From Betaproteobacteria bacterium HGW-Betaproteobacteria-7 (GTDB lineage: Bacteria; Pseudomonadota; Gammaproteobacteria; Burkholderiales; Rhodocyclaceae), in the NCBI GenBank assembly GCA_002840765.1, contig PHCE01000002.1:310001-374000 (forward strand): a DNA stretch of 64,000 nt, read 5' to 3'. The notes beneath the pieces are model-generated. The model did no database searches. It had not been told where the DNA came from and saw nothing but the letters and a program-made list of their open reading frames with translations. Below are positions 25,193-36,450 of this stretch, piece by piece. Position numbers and translations under genes: made by a program. Each line of letters begins with the position of its first letter. The stretch's first letter is position 1.

Positions 25193-25936
25193 TTATTTCA
25201 GCCGCTGCTTCGCCGTATCGGCCGCCGGCGTTCCCGGGAAAGCAGTGATCACCGTTTCCAGCGAACGCTTGGCACCCTTTTGGTTACCCAGTTCCTTCTG
25301 GCAGGTGGCGATGGCCAGCCAGGCATCGGCCGCCTTGGGACTATCGGCATACTTGGTGGTGACCACCGTCTGCGCCTCGATCGCCTTGCTGCAGTTGCGT
25401 TGGGCATACCAGGCATTGCCTAGCCAGTACTGAGCATTGGGCGCCAGCGTTCCGGCCGGATATTTCTGGACGAAAGCGGCAAAGGCCGTTGCCGCCTCCT
25501 TGTAGCGTGCCGCCTTGAAGTGGCCGAGCGCCGCCTCGTAGTCACGGCTTTCCGCCGCCGGGTCGGTCGCCGCTGTCAGCGCCGTTGTCGGCGCAGCTGT
25601 CGGCACCGCCGAATCGCCGGCAGCTACCGGCGTCTCGAACTTGCGCAGCCGGCTGTCGAGATCGAGATAGAAATCCTGCTGCCGCTTCTTCGCCGTTTCC
25701 AGCTCGTAGCTCAGCGTCTCGACCTGACCGCGCAGGCGGGCGATTTCGTCAACCTGGCGCTGGATCAATGCCTGAAGTTCCAGCTGCGCCCTGGCCTGCT
25801 GATCGAACTGGGCTTCATTCTTGATCCGCAGGTCGGCGATCTGACGACGCGCTTCCTCGTCATCGAACATGCCAGCCTGGGCCTGAGTGGCGGCCAGGCT
25901 GGCGATCAACAAGGCGGCGATGCGCAGCTGGCGCAT
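25193..25936 (-). CDS. cpoB: Tol-Pal system periplasmic coordinator CpoB (YbgF)
   Basis: A 247-residue periplasmic protein that links Tol-Pal constriction with peptidoglycan synthesis. It has a signal peptide ending AATQAQAG, a coiled-coil N-terminal region (residues ~28-90, ADLRIKNEAQFDQQARAQLELQ...) that trimerises in the family, a low-complexity Ala/Thr linker, and C-terminal TPR repeats (YEAALGHFKAARYKEAATAF, AQYWLGNAWYAQRN). It lies two bases after pal. The length matches the family. Confidence 0.92.
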   Translation of the reverse strand: MRQLRIAALLIASLAATQAQAGMFDDEEARRQIADLRIKNEAQFDQQARAQLELQALIQRQVDEIARLRGQVETLSYELETAKKRQQDFYLDLDSRLRKFETPVAAGDSAVPTAAPTTALTAATDPAAESRDYEAALGHFKAARYKEAATAFAAFVQKYPAGTLAPNAQYWLGNAWYAQRNCSKAIEAQTVVTTKYADSPKAADAWLAIATCQKELGNQKGAKRSLETVITAFPGTPAADTAKQRLK

Positions 25937-25938
25937 GA

Positions 25939-26484
25939 TCAGAACTCGCCGCGGCCGTCAGCAGCCCGGTAAAGGATGTCGGCGCGACGGTTTTCCGACC
26001 AGGCGGCTTCGCCAGAACCCGGGTTCTTCGGCTTCTCTTCGCCGAGGCTGACCGATTCCACCTGATCTTCACGCGCGCCAAGCAGGACCAGCGAACGCTT
26101 CACCGCATCGGCACGCTTCTGGCCGAGCGACAGGTTGTATTCGCGGCTGCCGCGCTCGTCGGTATTACCCTGGATCAGCACCTTGAAGCCGCGATTGTCG
26201 ACCAGGTACTTGGCGTGGGAGGCGATCAGATCCTGGTATTCACCCTTGACTTCGTAGCGGTCGAGATCGAAGTAGACGCTGCGTTGAGCCAGCTTGCTCT
26301 TCGGATCGGTCAGGACGCGCGGCAGGCCGCTGGCGTCAAGATCGCCAGTAACGACCGGGGCGACAGTGCCACCGCCGCTACGCGACTCGACCGGGGCGCC
26401 GCCGGCGCTGTCTTCCGGCAGGGGTGTGGTGCTGCAACCAAGGATCAGGGCGGACAGCAGGGCGGGGATGATCAGTTTGTTCAT
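25939..26484 (-). CDS. pal: peptidoglycan-associated lipoprotein Pal
   Basis: A 181-residue outer-membrane lipoprotein anchoring to peptidoglycan. The lipobox is ALILGCSTT, with the lipidated Cys at residue 16. The OmpA-like domain shows SVYFDLDRYEVKGEYQ, IQGNTDERGSREYNLSLGQKRA and ENRRADILYR, including the residues that bind diaminopimelate. The ATG at 26484 has GGAG at good spacing; the longer in-frame reading overlaps tolB and is not credible. Confidence 0.95.
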   Translation of the reverse strand: MNKLIIPALLSALILGCSTTPLPEDSAGGAPVESRSGGGTVAPVVTGDLDASGLPRVLTDPKSKLAQRSVYFDLDRYEVKGEYQDLIASHAKYLVDNRGFKVLIQGNTDERGSREYNLSLGQKRADAVKRSLVLLGAREDQVESVSLGEEKPKNPGSGEAAWSENRRADILYRAADGRGEF

Positions 26485-26503
26485 GGTGTTCTCCATTGAG
26501 GTT

Positions 26504-27784
26504 TTACTTGCTGAAAGGGCCCCAGGCCGGCTCGCGCACATCGCCGGCGGCAACCGACAGACGCTGCTTGATCCGGCCATCGCTGGACACGGCAGACAAC
26601 ACGCCGCGCCCACCAATTTCGGTGGCGATCAGGATCATGCGGCTGTTGGGGGCAAAACTGGGGGATTCGTCCTTGTTGGAATCGGTCAGCACCTGAACCT
26701 GGCGACTGGCCAGATCCATCACGGCAAGCTGGAAGCGGCCGTCGCGCCGGGTGATGAAGGCCAGCGTCTTGCCATCCGCCGACGGCCGCGGCGAGACGTT
26801 GTAGCTGCCTTCGAAACTGACGCGCTGGACTTCGCCGCCGCCGGCGTTCATGCGGTACAGCTGCGGGCTGCCGCCACGGTCGGAGGTGAAGTAGATGCTG
26901 CCGTCGGGGGCGAAGCGCGGCTCGGTGTCGATGCCCGAGGAATTGGTCAGGCGCTGCGGGGCACCGCTGCCATCGGCATTGACCAGGTAGATCTGCGAAT
27001 TGCCGTCCTTGGAGAGGACGACAGCCAGCCGGCGCCCATCTGCCGACCAGGCCGGCGCCGAGTTGGAGCCCTTCAGGTTGGCGACGATGTGGCGACGGCC
27101 GCTGGCCAGGGAATGGACGTAGACGATCGGCTTCTTCTTCTCGAAGGAGACATAGGCCAGTTGGCTGCCATCCGGCGACCAAGTGGGGGAGATGATCGGC
27201 TCCGGCGAGGTGAGGGCAGTCGCCGCACCCTGGCCGTCGGCATCGGCGATCTGCAGCAGGAACTGGCCACGCGACTTGACGACGTAGGCGATACGGGTGG
27301 AGAAGACGCCCTTTTCGCCGGTCAGCTTTTCATAGATGAAATCGGCGATGCGGTGACCGGCGACCCGCAACTGCTCAGTGCCGGTCAGGTAGGCGGCACC
27401 GCCCAGAGAAACGCTTTTCTGCGTGTCGTAAAGGCGGAAGCGCGCCTCCAGACGACCGTCGGCGGTACGGACGACGCTACCGGCGGCCAGCGCATCGGCG
27501 CCGCGGGCCTTCCAGTCGGCGTGATTGACCGGCGAGTTCTCGTCGAGCGCGGCGCCGGCCGTATCGACCAGTTTGAACAGGCCGCTGCGCTCCAGATCGC
27601 TACGGACGGTTGCCGTGACGATCCGTGCCGCAGTGCTGTCACCGGCCAGATCGGCAATGGCAACAGGGATGCGGTTGGCACCGGCACCGGTGATCTCGAT
27701 GGACAGCTGGGCTTGGGCCAAGGTCGCGGCGAGAAGGCTGCAAATAAGGAAAAGACGACGGGAAATGCGCTGCATTGGGCTCAT
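26504..27784 (-). CDS. tolB: Tol-Pal system translocation protein TolB
   Basis: A 426-residue periplasmic protein with an N-terminal domain and a six-bladed beta-propeller. It has a signal peptide (FLICSLLAATLAQAQ) and repeated propeller motifs such as PTWSPDGSQLAYVSFE, PAWSADGRRLAVVLS and PRFAPDGSIYFTSDRGG. Two close Met codons exist (27784 and 27775); the first is chosen because GAAGAA precedes it. It lies between tolA and pal. Confidence 0.94.
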   Translation of the reverse strand: MSPMQRISRRLFLICSLLAATLAQAQLSIEITGAGANRIPVAIADLAGDSTAARIVTATVRSDLERSGLFKLVDTAGAALDENSPVNHADWKARGADALAAGSVVRTADGRLEARFRLYDTQKSVSLGGAAYLTGTEQLRVAGHRIADFIYEKLTGEKGVFSTRIAYVVKSRGQFLLQIADADGQGAATALTSPEPIISPTWSPDGSQLAYVSFEKKKPIVYVHSLASGRRHIVANLKGSNSAPAWSADGRRLAVVLSKDGNSQIYLVNADGSGAPQRLTNSSGIDTEPRFAPDGSIYFTSDRGGSPQLYRMNAGGGEVQRVSFEGSYNVSPRPSADGKTLAFITRRDGRFQLAVMDLASRQVQVLTDSNKDESPSFAPNSRMILIATEIGGRGVLSAVSSDGRIKQRLSVAAGDVREPAWGPFSK

Positions 27785-27806
27785 TTTCTTCAGAATTTGG
27801 GGGATT

Positions 27807-28556
27807 TTACTCTTCAATCGGCCGGTACTTGATTTCCAGGACACGCTCGAATAATGAAGGATCATCAGGCTTGGGCAAAGGCGACGACTTGAGTATGGCG
27901 CGTTCGATTGCCGTGTCCAACGCCGGGCTACCACTCGAGCGTTTCAGGCGCACCGCCAGCACTTCGCCGGTCGGCAACTGGTTTACTTCGAAGATCGCCT
28001 CCGGATTGCCGGCGATGCCCGGTGGCAAGACGATGTTGCCGCGCACCTTGCCGCGGATCTTGCTGGCGTAATCGGCCAGACCGCGTTTGCTGGCCGAGGC
28101 ACGCTGCTCGACTTCGGCCTGGGCAGCCAGGCGGGCCTGAGTATTGGCGGCGTTGCGCTGGCGCTCCTCGCGTTCAAGCATTTCCTTGAACGGGTCTGGC
28201 TTCGGCGCAGGCTTGACCGGCTCCGGCTTCTTCGGTTCGGGTTTCTTCTCTTCCGGTTTTTTCGGCTCCGGTTTCTTTTCCTGCTTGACCACAATATCCG
28301 GCTTTTTCGGCGGCGGCGGCTCGGGCTTCGGCTCAACCTTGGGCAGTGGCCTCGGTTCCGGCTTCACTTCCGCTTGCGGCGGCGGCGCCTTGGCCGGCTG
28401 CGGCGACGGTGACCACAACTCGACCTCCATCACCTCCGGTTGGCTGCGTTTCCACTGGACGCCAAGAAACAAGGCGCCGACCAGCAGACCATGCACCACA
28501 AAGGTGAGTATCAGCGCGAATTTCTTGCCGGGTTCCTCGCGGGTCGCGTTGATCAT
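27807..28556 (-). CDS. tolA: Tol-Pal system energy-transducing protein TolA
   Basis: A 249-residue protein with one N-terminal membrane anchor (residues ~12-33, FALILTFVVHGLLVGALFLG), a long Pro/Lys/Glu-rich periplasmic spacer (about 45-125, many KPEPKKPE units) and a C-terminal TonB/TolA-like domain (NPEAIFEVNQLPTGEVLAVRLKRSSG). It spans the periplasm and couples the TolQR motor to TolB and Pal. It is shorter than the E. coli protein, mostly in the spacer, as is common in betaproteobacteria. Confidence 0.92.
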   Translation of the reverse strand: MINATREEPGKKFALILTFVVHGLLVGALFLGVQWKRSQPEVMEVELWSPSPQPAKAPPPQAEVKPEPRPLPKVEPKPEPPPPKKPDIVVKQEKKPEPKKPEEKKPEPKKPEPVKPAPKPDPFKEMLEREERQRNAANTQARLAAQAEVEQRASASKRGLADYASKIRGKVRGNIVLPPGIAGNPEAIFEVNQLPTGEVLAVRLKRSSGSPALDTAIERAILKSSPLPKPDDPSLFERVLEIKYRPIEE

Positions 28557-28562
28557 GAATGC

Positions 28563-28964
28563 CTACTTGGCCGCGGTTTCCAGGCCAACCTTCTGGAACC
28601 CGGCACGCTTGGCCTCGTCCAGTACTTCGATGACGTTCCGGTAAGGGGCTTCCTTGTCGCCGGCGATCAGGATGGGCATCTTGGCGTCAGCCGCCTGCAG
28701 GCTGAGCAACTCGCTTTTCAGTTCCTTAAGGCCCTTGAGCGAGCGCTCCTTGCCGTCGACATCGAACAGCGACAGGCTGCCGTCTTCCTTGATCTGCACC
28801 TTGACGTACTTGTCCGGCTTCTGCGGCGCCGTTCCGGCGGCCGGCAGATCGACCGAGCCAGTGGTCATCATCGGCGTCGCCACCATGAAGATGACGAGTA
28901 GCACCAGCATCACGTCGATGTAGGGAACGACGTTGATTTCGTTTTTCAGGCGGCGCTGGCGCAT
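28563..28964 (-). CDS. tolR: Tol-Pal system motor protein TolR
   Basis: A 133-residue ExbD/TolR protein. Its single membrane helix carries the essential proton-binding aspartate in VVPYIDVMLVLLVIFMVA (Asp17). The periplasmic domain follows (VDLPAAGTAPQKPDKYVKVQI). It is four bases downstream of tolQ and six bases upstream of tolA. Confidence 0.94.
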   Translation of the reverse strand: MRQRRLKNEINVVPYIDVMLVLLVIFMVATPMMTTGSVDLPAAGTAPQKPDKYVKVQIKEDGSLSLFDVDGKERSLKGLKELKSELLSLQAADAKMPILIAGDKEAPYRNVIEVLDEAKRAGFQKVGLETAAK

Positions 28965-28968
28965 GGCC

Positions 28969-29646
28969 TTATCTCATCTGCCGCTGGAGGATGTTGGAAA
29001 ACTCTTCCATGAACGACTCATAGCGGGTGGCCAGGCGGTCAATGTCATGCGAGAAGCGGTTGTAGGCGAGCACCGCCGGAATCGCCGCGAACAGGCCAAT
29101 GGCGGTGGCGACCAGGGCCTCGGCGATGCCGGGAGCGACCGAGGCCAGCGTCGCCTGACCAACATTGGCGAGGGCGCGGAAGGCATGCATGATGCCCCAG
29201 ACGGTGCCGAACAAACCAATGTACGGGGAAACCGAACCGACCGAGGCGAGGAAGGCGAGATGCGCTTCCAGGGTATCCGTCTCGCGCTGGTAGGTGGCGC
29301 GCATGGCCCGCCGTGAACCGTCGACGACATCCTTCGGATCGAGGTTCTTCTGGCCGCGAAGCTTGGTGAATTCGCGGAAACCGGCCTCGAAGATACGCTC
29401 CATCGAACCGGCGTGATGGCGATCGGCAACCGCCCCCTGGTACATGTTGTTGAGGTCGCCGCCGGACCAGAAGTCGCGCTCGAAGGTCTCGGTCTTGGCG
29501 CGTGCCTGGCGCACGGCGAACCACTTCATGAAGATGTAATACCAGGACATGACAGAGACGCCGGCGAGCAGGAGCATGACGGCCTGGACGACGGCGCTGG
29601 CATCAAGGATCAGGTGAAGGATGGATAGATCCTGGGTGACGTTCAT
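28969..29646 (-). CDS. tolQ: Tol-Pal system motor protein TolQ
   Basis: A 225-residue ExbB/TolQ protein, the stator of the proton-driven Tol motor. Three membrane segments are visible: about residues 16-37, 132-155 ([19 protein letters not shown]) and 168-192 ([21 protein letters not shown]). Its ATG overlaps the ybgC stop by four bases (ATGA), so the two are co-translated. Confidence 0.95.
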   Translation of the reverse strand: MNVTQDLSILHLILDASAVVQAVMLLLAGVSVMSWYYIFMKWFAVRQARAKTETFERDFWSGGDLNNMYQGAVADRHHAGSMERIFEAGFREFTKLRGQKNLDPKDVVDGSRRAMRATYQRETDTLEAHLAFLASVGSVSPYIGLFGTVWGIMHAFRALANVGQATLASVAPGIAEALVATAIGLFAAIPAVLAYNRFSHDIDRLATRYESFMEEFSNILQRQMR

Positions 29647-30065
29647 TTAAGGCTTTCCAACTGTTGATACAGATATTGGGGAATCGGGGCGGGCCGCATG
29701 GCAGCCATGTCCACGCAGGCGATCTCGACGGTGCCGGTGACCAGTTCCTCGTCGCCGCGGCGCACATGCTGGCGGAAGACGACGCGGACACGGGTCAGCT
29801 TTTCGACCTCCAGGCCTACGGTCAGCTGATCGTCGAGGCGGGCTGGCCGCAGGTATTCGCAACTTGCCTTGCGGGCAACGAAGCCGATGCCCGCTTCGGC
29901 GGCCAGCACCGACTGGTCGTGACCCGCCTGACGCATCCACTCGGTGCGACAACGTTCGAAGAATTTCAGATAGTTGGCGTAATACACGACGCCTCCGGCA
30001 TCGGTGTCTTCATAGTAGACACGGACGGGAATGGAGAAGGCGTTGGGATTGGGCTCGAATTTCAT
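29643..30065 (-). CDS. ybgC: acyl-CoA thioesterase YbgC of the Tol-Pal operon
   Basis: A 140-residue hotdog-fold thioesterase acting on acyl-CoA or acyl-carrier-protein thioesters, typically the first gene of tol-pal operons. The 4-hydroxybenzoyl-CoA-thioesterase-like catalytic stretch is [30 protein letters not shown] (quoted in parts: [16 protein letters not shown]), containing the active-site Asp. It starts the leftward operon; no clear sigma-70 promoter could be fixed in the 30066-30206 gap, which holds no other gene. Confidence 0.93.
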   Translation of the reverse strand: MKFEPNPNAFSIPVRVYYEDTDAGGVVYYANYLKFFERCRTEWMRQAGHDQSVLAAEAGIGFVARKASCEYLRPARLDDQLTVGLEVEKLTRVRVVFRQHVRRGDEELVTGTVEIACVDMAAMRPAPIPQYLYQQLESLK

Positions 30066-30206
30066 CGCGGGATTTTACCTTGCACTGCAACAGCGTTTTG
30101 TAACGACTTGTTCGCGCGCACATTTTCAGTAACGCGGCAGGTGGCAATCGGATGACCCACGGCGCAAAAGATGGCGGATGGGCAGGCTTGCCAGCATAAT
30201 CCGCCC

Positions 30207-31669
30207 ATGCCTGCTTCCGCCCTCTTCATCGATCGCTACCGTCTGATCCTCCTGCTGAGCCTGCTGCTGACCTGCGGCTTCTTCGCCACCACGTTGATCG
30301 GCTACTTCGTCTCCAAACAAGCAATCCGCTCGGCGATCATCGGCCAGGATCTGCCACTGACGTCGAGCAACATCTACTCGGAGATCCAGAAGGACCTGGT
30401 GAGGCCGGTCCTCATCTCGTCGACGATGGCCCACGACACCTTCGTTCGCGACTGGGTGCTGGCCGGCGAGGCCAATGTCGAGGAAATGACCCGCTACCTG
30501 GCTGAAGTCAAGGAACGCCACGGCGCCTTCAGCAGCTTCTTTGTCGCCGAGCGCAGCGGCAACTATTACACCGGCGCCGGCATCTTCAAGCAGGTCAGCC
30601 CCGATGAGCCGCGCGATGCCTGGTATTACCGGGTGCGCGACATGCAGCCGGATTACGAGATCAACGTTGATCTCGACATGGCCAATCGCGATGCCATGAC
30701 CATTTTCATCAACTATCGGGTCTTCGACTTTGCCGGCAACTACATCGGTGCCACCGGCATCGGCCTGACCGTCGATGCCGTGCGCCGCCTGATCGGCGAA
30801 TACCAGCAGCGCTTCCAGCGCACCATCTACTTCGCTGATGCCCAAGGTCAAATCGTCTTCGGCACGCCGCCCGGCCACGCCGTCGACCTGCGTAAACGCC
30901 CCGGCCTGGGGCCGCAGATCGAGCGCATCCTGGCTGAACGCTCAGGCATCTACCAGTTCGAGGCGGACGGCGACAATCACATCCTGAACGTCAACTATGT
31001 CCCGGAACTGAAGTGGTATCTGTTCGTCGAGCAGAACGAGGATGTCGCCCTGGCCGGCATCCGGCAAACGCTGTACGCCAACCTGGCGATCAGTCTGGCG
31101 GTGACGCTGCTGGTGATCTTCCTGACTTACCTGTCGCTACGCCATTACCACTCGCGGATCGAGGAAATGGCTTCGACCGACAAGCTGACCGGACTGCTCA
31201 ACCGCCACGCCTTCAGCATCCTGATCGAGAAGCTGATGGCCAACCACCGTCGGCAGCCGCGCCCGATCACCTTCCTGCTGGCTGACGTAGACCACTTCAA
31301 GGCGATCAACGACCGCCATGGCCACCGCGCCGGCGACGAAGTGCTGGCCGGCATCGGCGCGCTGCTCCGCAGCAACCTGCGCGCCGCAGATTTCGCCGTG
31401 CGCTGGGGCGGTGAGGAATTTCTCCTGGTGCTGGCGGACTGCCCGGCCGAAGAGGGCCGGCAAGTCGCCGAGAAACTGCGCCTGGCGGTAGCCGATGCCC
31501 GTTTGTGCAGCACCGACCCGGCCCTGCAGGTAACGCTGAGCATCGGCGTCAGTGAATTCGATGGTCAGGAATCGCCGGATCAGGCGGTCAGCCGGGCCGA
31601 CCGGGCGCTGTACTCAGCCAAGGGCGACGGTCGCAACCAGGTCCGAGGCTGCACCAACCAACACCTGAG

Positions 31670-31673
<4 letters not shown>
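30207..31673 (+). CDS. membrane-bound dCache-like diguanylate cyclase
   Basis: A 488-residue sensor cyclase: membrane helix at about residues 10-32, a large periplasmic Cache-type sensor domain (~35-275, with the motifs [21 protein letters not shown] and [12 protein letters not shown] shared by such sensors), a second membrane helix (~283-305, [19 protein letters not shown]) and a C-terminal GGDEF domain. The active site reads RWGGEEF and the RxxD inhibitory site (RAAD) is present five residues earlier, so it should make cyclic-di-GMP with product feedback. I chose the ATG at 30207; 30171 is an alternative. Its stop overlaps that of ruvB on the other strand (CTAG). Confidence 0.9.
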
Positions 31674-32751
<1,078 letters not shown>

Positions 32752-32755
<4 letters not shown>

Positions 32756-33807
32756 GCTGCAGGTTCCTCGCGTATCCAGCGGGTGAACAGCATCTGGCCC
32801 AAGGCAAGCAGCACCGGGCCGAGAAAAATGCCGATGAAACCGAAGACCAGCACGCCACCGAAGACACCGAGGGCAATCAGCAGGACGGACATGCCGGCAC
32901 CGCGAGCCATCAGGACGGGTTTGACGAAGTTGTCGATGCTGCTGATGATGAAAATGCCGTAGAACGCCATGAAGATGGCCCAGCCGAGCTGACCCTGGCC
33001 ATACAACCAGAAGGTGGCGGCGCCCCAGATCAGCGGTGGACCGATCGGGATCATCGACAGGAAGAAGGTGGCGAAACCGAGCAGGATGGCCTGCGGCACA
33101 CCGGCGATCAGAAAGCCGAGCATGGCCACGGTGCCCTGGGCGGCGGCGGTGCCGACAATGCCGAGCATGACGCCAAGCACCGTGTCGCGGGTTTTTTCCA
33201 GCATGTGCTCGCCCAGTTCGCCGCCCAGTTTGTTGGCCGCCCGGTAAAGGGCATTGGCCAGCGCGGCACCGTCACGATAGAGAAAGAAAGCGACGAAAAG
33301 GACCAAGGCCAGCTGCAGCAAGCCGTTAGCCACGACCCCGCCGGCGGCGAGCAGGAATTTCCGGGCCGGGTCGATCAGCTGGGCGAGCGCGGCATTCAGC
33401 GCTTCGCGGCTGCCCGTCAGTTCGTGCCAGAAATCGTTGATCGGCCCCCCGATCAACGGCAGCGCCGCCAGCCAGACCGGCGGGTCGGCCGGCAGGCCGC
33501 CCTCGACATAGGGTTTGACCAGCCCGATCAAGCCATCGGCGCCGCTGGCCAGTGAGCCGGCCAGGAACAAGGTCGGCACCAGCAGGATCAGCACCAGCAG
33601 TAACAGCATCAACAAGGCCCCGACCGTGTCCTGCCCGCGCAGACGCGGCAGCAATCGATCGCGATATACCTCCCAGGTACACACCCAGATGACGAAGGCG
33701 AACAGAATGGCACCGACGAAGGGCAGCAGGACGGCGATGCAGCCGACGATCAGCAGCACCACCAGCGCAATCTGCGCCAGCCGCTTGGGATCCTGTTCGG
33801 TGAACAT
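32752..33807 (-). CDS. AI-2E family transporter inserted between ruvA and ruvB
   Basis: A 351-residue polytopic inner-membrane protein of the AI-2E transporter (PerM/TqsA, UPF0118) superfamily. Hydrophobic clusters occur at about residues 12-45, 62-88, 155-180, 210-260 and 275-335; [19 protein letters not shown] and [25 protein letters not shown] are the typical conserved regions. The start overlaps the ruvA stop by one base (TGATG) and its stop overlaps the ruvB start, so all three are translationally coupled. The substrate is unknown; the family includes autoinducer-2 and Na+/H+ exporters. Confidence 0.87.
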
Positions 33808-34388
33808 CAGACCTTGGACAGCAACTTGAGGGCCTGGCGGATGCCGTCGGAGGTGCCGATCTCGGCCGGCAACTGCTTCAGCGCCGAACTCGCCTCCTTG
33901 TCGTTGTAGCCAAGGGCCAGCAGGGCATTGAGAATATCGTCGCGGGCATCGGCCACCACCGCGCCGCCGAGCGCAACACCGGTGGTTTCGGCCAGCTTGC
34001 CCTTCAGTTCGAGCAGCAGGCGCTCGGCGGTCTTCTTGCCGATACCCGGCACCTTGATCAGGCGCCCGACTTCCTGGCGAGCAACGGCCGCCGCCAGATC
34101 GCCGACCGACAGACCGGAGAGCACCGACAGCGCAGTGCGGGCGCCGATGCCGGAAATCTTCAGCAACTGGCGGAAGGCAAAACGCTCGGACTCGCTGAGG
34201 AAACCATATAAATAGTGGCCATCTTCGCGCACGGCGAAGTGCGTCAGCAACGTCGTCTTCTCGCCAGCCCCCGGCAGGTTGTAGAAGGTACTCATCGGCA
34301 CATCCAGCTCGTAGCCGACGCCGTTGACGTCAAGCACGATCTGCGGCGGGTTCTTTTCGGCGATCAGGCCGGTGAGTCTTCCAATCAT
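33807..34388 (-). CDS. ruvA: Holliday junction DNA helicase subunit RuvA
   Basis: A 193-residue junction-binding protein with an N-terminal OB fold ([28 protein letters not shown]), two helix-hairpin-helix motifs ([17 protein letters not shown] and [19 protein letters not shown]) and a C-terminal domain that touches RuvB ([20 protein letters not shown]). It follows ruvC and precedes the AI-2E permease gene. Confidence 0.96.
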   Translation of the reverse strand: MIGRLTGLIAEKNPPQIVLDVNGVGYELDVPMSTFYNLPGAGEKTTLLTHFAVREDGHYLYGFLSESERFAFRQLLKISGIGARTALSVLSGLSVGDLAAAVARQEVGRLIKVPGIGKKTAERLLLELKGKLAETTGVALGGAVVADARDDILNALLALGYNDKEASSALKQLPAEIGTSDGIRQALKLLSKV

Positions 34389-34422
34389 GGGTTATCCGGA
34401 TACTGTATGTTCAAACAGGTTG

Positions 34423-34956
34423 TCATCCTATCAGTCGCCCGCCGCGAATGCGATACCCCGCCGTCACCAGCGCCCCCAGTCCCTGCCCGCCGTGGGCGTG
34501 GCAAATGGCGCAGGCCAGCGCATCGGCGGCATCGGCAGTCGGGGCGCCGGGCAGGCTCAACAGGCGGACAACCATGTCCTGCACCTGCTCCTTGGCCGCC
34601 TTGCCCTGGCCGACCACCGCCTGCTTGACCTGCAACGCCGTGTATTCGGCCACCGGCAGGCCGCCATGCACCAGGGCGCTAATCGCCGCCCCGCGCGCCT
34701 GGCCGAGCAGCAGCGTCGATTGCGGATTGACGTTGACGAAGACCTTCTCCACCGCTGCCTGGTTCGGCTGGTAGGTGGCAATGACCTCGCTGATGCCGGC
34801 GAACAACGTGGCGATACGGTCGGGCAGGCCCTGCTTGTCGTTCGACTTGATGCAGCCACTGGCGACATAGACCAATTGCTTGCCATGCATTTCGATGACA
34901 CCAAAGCCGGTCACCCGAAGACCCGGGTCAATCCCGAGGATACGCGGCGCGCTCAT
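34423..34956 (-). CDS. ruvC: Holliday junction resolvase RuvC
   Basis: A 177-residue endonuclease that cleaves Holliday junctions. Acidic active-site positions are visible in [12 protein letters not shown] (Asp near residue 9), [12 protein letters not shown] and the C-terminal [14 protein letters not shown]. The ATG at 34956 gives the family N-terminus [12 protein letters not shown]; the open frame upstream overlaps the DMT exporter gene and is rejected. Its start overlaps that gene's stop (ATGA). Confidence 0.95.
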   Translation of the reverse strand: MSAPRILGIDPGLRVTGFGVIEMHGKQLVYVASGCIKSNDKQGLPDRIATLFAGISEVIATYQPNQAAVEKVFVNVNPQSTLLLGQARGAAISALVHGGLPVAEYTALQVKQAVVGQGKAAKEQVQDMVVRLLSLPGAPTADAADALACAICHAHGGQGLGALVTAGYRIRGGRLIG

Positions 34957-35807
34957 TTGACCGGCCTCGCCACCAGATAGACACCGCCAACGGCCAGCGC
35001 CATGCCGAACATCGCTGCCGGCGTCAGCGCCTCGTCGAACATGGCCCAGGCGATCAGCGCCGTGGTCGGTGGCGTCAGGTAGAACAGGCTGGCGACATTG
35101 ACCGCGCTGCCCGAACGGATCAGCAGATTGAGCAGGCTGATGGCGCCAAGCGAGAGAACCAGCACCAGCCAAGCCAGGGCGAACATGAAATCGCTGGTCC
35201 ATTCAACCTGGTAACCTTCGAACAGCGCGACGGCGATGCCGGTGAGCACTGCCGTCGGCACAAACTGGATCAGTGAACCGGTACGCAGGTCGAAGCGGGC
35301 GCAATAGCGCTTCTGGTACAGCGTGCCGGCGGTGATGCCGAACAGCGCAACGAGCGCCGGCCACAGCATTTCCCCCAGCTCTGCCTGGCCGAACTTGCCG
35401 GCAACGACCAGCGCCACGCCGACAAAACCGAGCGCCAGACCGCCCCATTGGCGAGCGCTCACTTTCTCGTGCAGCAGCCAGCCGGAGCCAAGGGCGGTCA
35501 GCAGCGGCTGCATGCCGACGACCAGCGCGGTGATGCCGGCCGGCAGTCCGTGCTTGATCGCCATGAAGACGCCGCCGAGGTAGATGGCATGAACGAGCAC
35601 ACCAGAAACGCCGATGTGCAGCCATTGCGCTGGCTGCTGCGGCCACGGCGCGCGAGTCGCCAGCACCACCGCCGCCATCAGGGCGATGACGAAGCCGTAG
35701 CGGGTGAGCAGGAAGGACAACGGCCCGGCATGCGGCAGCCCGTACTTGGCGCCGATGAAGCCGGTGCTCCACAGGAAGACGAAAAGGAAGGGGTAGAAGC
35801 GCGACAC
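34953..35807 (-). CDS. DMT superfamily (EamA) transporter
   Basis: A 284-residue, ten-helix transporter with two EamA repeats ([18 protein letters not shown] near the N-terminus and [23 protein letters not shown] in the second half), likely an exporter of amino acids or metabolites. I prefer the GTG at 35807, which gives [13 protein letters not shown] and has GGAAAG upstream, over the ATG at 35873, which adds 22 non-hydrophobic residues. It heads the run DMT-ruvC-ruvA-permease-ruvB with overlapping ends. The substrate is unknown. Confidence 0.82.
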   Translation of the reverse strand: MSRFYPFLFVFLWSTGFIGAKYGLPHAGPLSFLLTRYGFVIALMAAVVLATRAPWPQQPAQWLHIGVSGVLVHAIYLGGVFMAIKHGLPAGITALVVGMQPLLTALGSGWLLHEKVSARQWGGLALGFVGVALVVAGKFGQAELGEMLWPALVALFGITAGTLYQKRYCARFDLRTGSLIQFVPTAVLTGIAVALFEGYQVEWTSDFMFALAWLVLVLSLGAISLLNLLIRSGSAVNVASLFYLTPPTTALIAWAMFDEALTPAAMFGMALAVGGVYLVARPVK

Positions 35808-35889
35808 GGGACTTTCCGGGACAACTGGCTGGGCTGCCCGCAAGACCGGACAGTAGGTAGGTGAGGGGAGCATACCGCGCCCAGAACGA

Positions 35890-35916
35890 CGAAGCCCGTT
35901 ATCATGACGGGCTTCG
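35890..35916 (-). terminator. hairpin terminator after the hemerythrin gene
   Basis: A perfect 10-bp stem CGAAGCCCGT/ACGGGCTTCG with a 7-base loop lies about 27 bases after the hemerythrin stop (minus strand). The following sequence has few T residues, so termination may be incomplete. Confidence 0.6.
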
Positions 35917-35942
35917 TGGCCAGCGGACAGGCGGGACGGACA

Positions 35943-36362
35943 TCAGCGCAGGGCGCGGTTGCGGGCCTCGCGCTCATGCAGTTCGTCGGCGAAGGGCTGG
36001 TCTTCCTCACGGATGTGCCTTTCGAACCAGATTTCCAGATAGCGCAGGAAACTGAACACATCGCGCTGGCCGCTCACCACCACGCGCACCCAGCCGCCCA
36101 ACGTGGTCAGGGTCTCCCGGTGCATCCGGGCATGTTCGGTGAATTCAAGCTGCAGCGCGGCGGCCATGCGCTCCTCGGTAGCGAAATGCTCGCTCAGGAA
36201 CGCCAGCAAGTCGCCAACCACGGCCTCGGGCAGCTCGTTGTGCTCGATACAGTGATATTTGAGGTTCTCGATACGGTAGAAGATGGCCTCATGCTGTGCA
36301 TCGACCTCGGGAATATCCAGAACCAGCAGTTCCGGCAGCAAGCCGTGGCTAGAAATATCCAT
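35943..36362 (-). CDS. bacteriohemerythrin-like protein
   Basis: A 139-residue single-domain hemerythrin with a diiron O2-binding site. Ligand positions are visible: H in VDAQHEAIFYRIENL, H in LKYHCIEHNEL with its following acidic residues, HFATEERMAA, HARMHRETL and the C-terminal WFERHIREEDQPF. The ATG at 36362 follows GGAAGG at correct spacing; the longer frame adds 19 residues without support. Members carry O2 for oxidases or sense O2. It is separated from yebC by about 90 bases. Confidence 0.88.
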   Translation of the reverse strand: MDISSHGLLPELLVLDIPEVDAQHEAIFYRIENLKYHCIEHNELPEAVVGDLLAFLSEHFATEERMAAALQLEFTEHARMHRETLTTLGGWVRVVVSGQRDVFSFLRYLEIWFERHIREEDQPFADELHEREARNRALR

Positions 36363-36450
36363 GTCGCACAACCTTCCGAGAATGGTGGCCCCAAGCCAGT
36401 GTAGAAGAACGCTCCCCAATTGCCAAACCGTTCTCCACCGCCGGCCCTCC

